Shown piece after piece: positions 58,796 through 64,000 of a DNA stretch of 64,000 nt. Position 1 is the first letter of the stretch. Each line of letters opens with the position of its first letter. Position numbers and translations under genes: made by a program. The notes under the pieces are model-generated. The model saw only the letters and a list, made by a program, of their open reading frames with translations, made no database searches and had not been told where the DNA came from. Origin of the DNA: Ciborinia camelliae (taxonomy: Eukaryota; Ascomycota; Leotiomycetes; Helotiales; Sclerotiniaceae); the NCBI GenBank assembly GCA_025890175.1, contig JANPYM010000008.1, positions 1,293,337-1,357,336 on the forward strand. Reading direction: 5' to 3'.

Positions 58796-61022
58796 TTACA
58801 GCCCAGGTCCAACTCCATGACTGGCTCCACCATATCCAGGGACGTCCGAATTTGAATACATTTGGTTCATATCTGGCCATTCATGCTTCATCTGATAAGC
58901 TCTATGACCATAGCTAGGCGGTGGCATATAATTTGGACTATGACCAATGGGAGATTCTTCTTTGATATACTGTTGCTGGTTTTTCCTCCTGTGTAAGTTT
59001 GTGATAATTGGCTCGGCTTGAGTTTCGAAACTCGACAGAAGAGCTTTTGAATCCTCCCATCGTTGACCAAATGTCCTCAAAGTCTCCTTGATATGGTTAA
59101 TACAATTGAGGCTCCGGTCGATGTGACCAGATCCCCTGGCTGCTGGTAGAGGCGGTGGTGGAGAAGAACCCATTCCGCTAGCATTGTAAGATCCATTGAA
59201 TATTTGATCTTGACTGTCGGATAACACAGCCATCAATTGACTTCCGATAAAATAAACTCGTAGTGCGTCATGATAGGTATAGAATGCCTTGTTGATAGGA
59301 TCCTGGCTGATGGGGAAAATCTTCTGCATATACGTTATGGCGTATTCAAAGATTAGGTTTTTAGCATAATCCGATACTACGTGGACTCGACACGACGGGG
59401 CAAGACAATAGACGTAACTATACAGTAATTCCAAATCAAAGAAATCTTTGAAGGCGAGGGGTAGCGAATCAGGGAAGGAATTAGACCACTCTCGCATTTC
59501 TTGGCACATCTTCCAGAGATAAGTTGAGTTTTGTGGTAATGGTTCTCGACTTGACTGAAAGAGCTCTTGATACCAGCTTGACTGAGCACGTCGTAATTCC
59601 CATAATAAATGGGCAGAATCCATAGAGTGTGGACCAACTATTGGGTCTGTATGATTCATGGAAGGGAATGTAGGCGATGCAGATGGATATTCAACACTAG
59701 ATGAGTCGTCTGTGAAAGAGAATGCTCTTGCGTGGACCATACTGATGGATCTAGTTTTGTGAGCAGTTATCCCTTCATGATCAGAACTGCTTGCTTACCT
59801 ATCGAGCGAATAAACGCAATAAAATATCCTCCTTCTCATATCTAAAGCCTTTTTGTCTGGCTGTTGCTCTCTTGGTGGGTCCTGATGAAATCCTAAATCG
59901 ACAATTGCTCGACAAGCAAAACCTATCAACTGCCAGCTGTCAAAGTGAGCTGGGTCAAGCATTGCATACTGGACGAAAAGTACCAATGCCTGAATTTGCG
60001 AGACATAACCAGGCATGAGGACATGGTCGGCATAGGCAAGCGCACGACCAGCCCAAGAAACGCCTTCTTCGTATTGGGAATCTAAATAATTTCGGGATTG
60101 GGCTGTAGATGAGATAGCTAGCACCATGTAAAATAGCCAATGCTCGAAGTCAGTCACTGGTTGACTACCGTCCTGGTAAATTTTGTCTAGTGCATTGAAC
60201 AGGGCAGTCTCGGAAACAATCGGATATAGAGCAAAAACATTATCCAGATAGTATTGTACCAATGCCGTTGCCACAGGCCTTGGTGGCAATTGCAAAGACT
60301 CGGACTCAGGTAATTCGTCGTGATTTGCCGCGGAAAGAATAAGTCTGGCAAATGTCATATTTGTTGTAGAGGATTCGAAGTCACGCGTTGTAGCATGGAC
60401 AGATCTACAGTAGTCAGTACAAAATGGTTCGCATCAGAGGAATGTGAGCATCTCACAGAAATCCAAAATCGGAAACGAGTTCGTTTACATCGGCGGCCTC
60501 TCTCTTTCTTGCCGCTTTCCCATGAATTGCGGCTCTTATGGTTGCCAGAGAATCTTTCCGGTCCGGCAATTCCGTTGGCGCATCCACATCATGCATTGCA
60601 ACAGATGCTTTCCTCAATCTAGCATAAGCCAGACGTTTTTCGAGCTTCTCGACTCGAGACTCAAGAGACGCAACATAACTTTTTGGCCATTAGCTACGCA
60701 AAAATGTTGTTTAGACGGTGTCCTAACCTCCTCTCCTTTCCCTTCGCAAACTGATCATTTGCACTCGAACATTCGTTCACTCGTCCAGATTTCTCGCATG
60801 CAGTGCATGCGGGTAATTTTCCATCGCACTTCAAAAGGATGTTAGTTGGGCTACGTATAAGGTCAGAAGTTCCAGACCTTGATTTTTGCGGCTCGACCTA
60901 GTATGTATTAGCCAATTAACTCGAACTGCTTGCTAAATTAACCTACATCTTGAACATGCGGAAACTGGTCTGGATACTCGTAGAAGCGGAGTATCAGCTG
61001 CGCTCTGCCCGGCCCGACGCAT
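58796..61022 (-). CDS. Zn2Cys6 transcription factor with fungal-specific domain
   Basis: The start is at 61022 (MRRAGQSAADTPLLRVS). Exons 61022-60947, 60897-60878 and 60828-60728, then from 60678 onward, build the zinc cluster ACSRCRAAKIKCDGKLPACTACEKSGRVNEC with six cysteines in C-x2-C-x6-C-x6-C-x2-C-x8-C spacing. A dimerisation coil follows (SYVASLESRVEKLEKRLAYA). The middle-homology region (Fungal_trans) is clear: RPVATALVQYYLDNVFALYP, GWSWAGRAL-type helices around ADHVLMPGYVSQIQALVLFV, and GFACRAIVDLGFHQDPP. A late intron (59741-59794 region) joins YSLDR to SISMVHARAFSF. The C-terminus is Pro/Gly/Ser/Tyr-rich, a possible activation region. It is a nuclear DNA-binding regulator. The target genes are unknown; its nearest neighbour is the cysteine-module gene on the same strand. 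Confidence 0.9.
60878..60897 (-). other. 20-nt microexon in the zinc-cluster coding region
   Basis: This short exon (coding the end of Cys plus RAAKIK) lies between two 49-nt introns (60898-60946 and 60829-60877). Its inclusion is needed to link the first two zinc-binding cysteines to the other four in frame. Its downstream donor is GTCTGG, weaker than the usual GTAWGT. Confidence 0.75.
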
Positions 61023-63677
61023 CCTTACTCTAGCAGTAGATATTTCAATATTGAAATTTTTAGGGTTGAGATTCTAAGTGTTGATATCTCATATCTCCCT
61101 TGCCATCAAAAGAATGCTACAGAACAAAGGCACGTTAGCTAAATATAAGAATTGGTGATTTGACTCAAAAGCTTTATTTAATGACGAAAACTGCAAGTAC
61201 AAATGAGGGGAAAAAGCCTGTACTACTGAGCACCTTCCACAAAACCATATTGCTGATTATGCAAGGGACCATCTGTCAGAAGCGTCTCTATCATGTAATC
61301 GAGACGTCTCCGGGCAGAGGACATCGGGCAGCCACAAATCCGGATATAAAATTTTACTCGGGAAATAGCATAGGGTAAGAACTCGTTATACGAGATTGAA
61401 TCCAAACTTCACGATTTCAAACGCAGCCAACTAGCAACGAGATGGATGTACACCCGGGTGTACTCTGTAAAGATCCACAAAGCAAAGACAGACAAAAGTG
61501 GAATTACTCAGCCCACCTTATACCTTTTAAACGACCGAAATTCTGCTTGTGGGTCGTCTCGCGGCGGGGTCCAAGAGTATGTGAAAAGTTGCAATCAGGA
61601 GGGATTCATTCACGCCCTTGTTTATCGATAGATGAATAAGTAATTTTGGCCGCCTGGGTTATTCAACTTCCTGTTTCATTATATGGCCGGAGAAATATAT
61701 TACTTTCGAGGTTGAAGGTTGATTTTGCCTTTACAAAATATAAAAGGTTGCCCGTTTGAAGATTACTCTTCCTCGACTGACTGATATCCTTATATAGGTA
61801 GCCAAGACACCAGAGGTAGAGGGAGGGAGGGCTTGAGTTTGGTGTGACTTGACAATGTTCGGAGGCTCCGTACGACTTGCATCAATTATTCCACTGAAAT
61901 GTGCACCTTGATAAAGGATTGCTGCGGAATTGCTTGAGTAGTGAGTACACAGTAAGTACAGCCGTTCCTTCGGTACTCGGCAAATCTCACGGACAGATAG
62001 AGTGGTGGTTGATGATCTTTTGATTTCCGCGCCCCCACTAGAGTGCAGGTGAAGTTGCAGGGCAAAGGATGTCAGGATAATAATGAAAGGGGAGAGAAAG
62101 GGGGGAAAGAAGGGAAAGAAAAGGTAAAGGTAAGGTAAGGTTAAAGAAAAGGCCGCTTATTCCTGCACGACCTGTTCTGCTCTTATCGTTGTCGAATTTC
62201 GGATGTGCAAATCCTCATCCCGTGACCCAAGCAACCGTTGTACTACGGAGAAACACACCGATTGACTTGTATGTATGCCGCAGTATGCAGTAGAACGATT
62301 CCAGAAGCAAACGACTATTAGCAGGTACTTTTAGCCGATATGTGCATACCTGCCTACCGTGGACCTTGTAGATACATACAGCTTACCATTCAACGCCTCG
62401 TGCTTGCTGGCATAAGCATTGCTTCTATTGTTTCGCACAGGAAAAAAACATAACAAAGAAAGGAACGAAGAAAGAAAGAGAGAGAAAGATGGGGTGGCAA
62501 AGATAACATAATATAATGGAGAAAGGAATGCTATTTTGCTTCATCGGTCGTGGAAGAAAGGAGGCCTCGGGATCTTCGAGAGCTTTGATATAATACAGTA
62601 GCAATATAGGTCTTGGGTGATCCTTCGAAGATCCAAATCGCGTCCGATTATGACATTTTATTCACCCCTCAATGACCCCCTTCGGTAAGATACGAGTAAC
62701 CATTTAAAAGGCTAGAATCTGGACAGAACCTAAATGCCATTTAGGTATTACTCAGGTATCTAGTAATGAGTATTTGCATGCCCTACCAGGAATATCGTAC
62801 GATTATATGTAGCATTGTTCAATACCCCTCTGAATATCTAGTTGTTGAGATATTCTGAATATTGAAGAAGCTAGAACCTCGATTCAACGATTAGACTACT
62901 CGAGTATGTAGGTCTTACTCGTGCTTCTACTGGTAGGGAATCAGGGCACCACACCTGGGAACTACATCCAATCTATTCAAACTCACATGTGTCTAGCGTC
63001 TAATTAGATAGATTCGCATCCACTGTAGGTACGAGGAAGGAAAAGCCCTTGTTAAGAGATTACCAACCCAATTCTTGTACCTGTTTGAAATCAAAACTAC
63101 ATTACTTGACAGGTGTGCCCTGCATAAGGCAGGGGAATTCTTTGTTTCTCGACTCTGGAGACAGTAGTAGTCTGCCCATAGATCAATATTCTGCAACCCT
63201 TTCTGCAACCCCGTGCCGTAGTATCGTAGTATCGCAGTATCGACATATCTCAAGGCGTACTAGGTTCAATTCCCCTACTCCACAAGGCCACATTTTGATC
63301 GTGGGGATATTTCTGAAAGACGTTTTGCTCGCGAGGCTTCTCCCATTCTTAATCCAAACCTAATTGCCCCCCCCTCCCAAAATTTTACCAGCACTGCAAT
63401 CCTGACTGTCAAGATTTCCACATCTTAACATGCCTCTCGGGACAACTATCTCTCATGGGTCATAATAAGAAATTTCTTTGACTAAAACAAAGTCAGGTGT
63501 TTTTGGAGTTTTGTGATTAATATTTGCGGATAGTACAGCACAGTACATACAGTACAACAACTTTAATTCTGGTGACGATCTCTTCACGATAACCCACCCC
63601 GACGATGATAAGCCTTGCCAAAGATTGGCGCTACAACGACAGAACCATCTTGCCTATTCCAAATTATATATTTGTCG
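61023..63677. promoter_or_regulatory. Long divergent upstream region of two C6 genes
   Basis: 2.65 kb between two divergently transcribed zinc-cluster genes. No ORF above 104 codons and none with domain features. It includes AAGG/AAAGG purine runs (about 62090-62145), a GAAAGA run (about 62458-62488) and a GTATCGTAGTATCGCAGTATCG triplicate (about 63220-63243). Long upstream regions are common for fungal regulators. Confidence 0.45.
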
Positions 63678-64000
63678 ATGGACACAGCGGATTTATTCCG
63701 ACAAGCCTTAGGCTCTGTCAATAGAGCTCGAGATGCGAAGTCCCTTCGCGCAAGAGAGAGCTCACACGAAAGCGAGGATAATTCACCAAGGATCGCACAT
63801 ACCCTGACTGCTTGTTGTAGATGCCGCCAGGTTTGTAATACACTCGTCGTCGTATCAAGTTGTACCATAAATGTACTAATATATTTATTGTTTTCCAGAG
63901 AAAAACAAGATGTGATCCCAATTTACCACGATGCCTGCCTTGTGAACGTGCGGGGGCAGTATGCGAGTACTTCGATACAACAAAAGGGAAGAAGATCTCG
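63678..64000 (+). CDS. Zn2Cys6 transcription factor, N-terminal part (runs off right edge)
   Basis: Exon 1 (63678-63830) codes 51 residues starting MDTADLFRQALGSVNRARD; exon 2 starts at 63899 and is open at the edge. The phase-0 intron lies inside the zinc cluster; the spliced product reads ACCRCRQRKTRCDPNLPRC, then LPCERAGAVCEYFDTTKGKK. All six cysteines are present (C-x2-C-x6-C-x6-C-x2-C-x6-C). The basic end just before the edge is the usual linker to a dimerisation coil. It is a nuclear regulator whose effector domain and targets lie beyond the window. The ATG at 63678 is the first in-frame start, and the frame upstream shows no zinc-cluster features. Confidence 0.88.
   Translation, partial: MDTADLFRQALGSVNRARDAKSLRARESSHESEDNSPRIAHTLTACCRCRQVCNTLVVVSSCTINVLIYLLFSREKQDVIPIYHDACLVNVRGQYASTSIQQKGRRS

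Noticed and set aside
55065..61022. Dikaritin/ustiloxin-type RiPP cluster
   Set aside because: The precursor-like protein lacks identical core repeats, has a membrane helix, and no UstYa-type oxidase, tyrosinase or peptidase gene is in the window.
63255..63290. tRNA-like B box (GGTTCAATTCC)
   Set aside because: The T-stem does not pair, no A box is found at the right distance upstream, and no acceptor stem closes.

Overview
The window is nuclear DNA of a filamentous ascomycete. Genes are interrupted by short introns (mostly 45-90 nt, GTAWGT-type donors, CTAAC-like branch sites, YAG acceptors). The proteins are typical of Pezizomycotina, including C6 zinc-cluster regulators, a 2EXR protein and an Hst4-class sirtuin. 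Intergenic DNA is long and AT-rich and full of short TAGG/CCTA runs, which together with the gene set makes me think of Leotiomycetes, probably Sclerotiniaceae (Botrytis/Sclerotinia-like). That placement is inference and was not checked by any search.

Layout. 1-9 kb: an open reading frame cut by the left edge, an omega-type glutathione transferase, Mediator subunit Med16 (minus strand) and an Hst3/Hst4-like sirtuin. 9.3-17.4 kb: about 8 kb in which I find no convincing gene, only microsatellites. 17.4-23.6 kb: an MFS hexose transporter, then a spacer holding an 806-bp AT-rich foldback element with terminal inverted repeats and a TA duplication. 23.6-37.5 kb: a housekeeping block of two divergent pairs, CHD1/RLI1 (chromatin remodelling; ribosome recycling) and PRP40/TRS65 (splicing; TRAPPII trafficking). 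37.9-46.5 kb: a second MFS sugar porter, a 2EXR protein, a 59-bp near-perfect palindrome and a DNA polymerase X (BRCT plus Pol lambda-type core). 48.4-54.3 kb: a large disordered protein of unknown function and a GNAT acetyltransferase. 55-64 kb: an unusual 1051-residue single-pass membrane protein whose ectodomain carries seven two-cysteine modules, a complete C6 zinc-cluster regulator, a 2.65-kb spacer, and the start of a second C6 regulator that runs off the right edge.

Most genes are unrelated housekeeping functions, and I see no biosynthetic cluster, prophage, CRISPR or tRNA. The item most likely to be undescribed is the seven-module cysteine-pair protein at 55065-58220. Also worth a second look are the foldback element at 21867-22676, the palindrome at 43306-43364, and several extreme exon structures: a 12-nt exon in RLI1, a 20-nt exon inside a zinc cluster, and a start codon alone in its exon in the polymerase gene. 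Exon limits were worked out by eye from splice signals, reading frame and family motifs.
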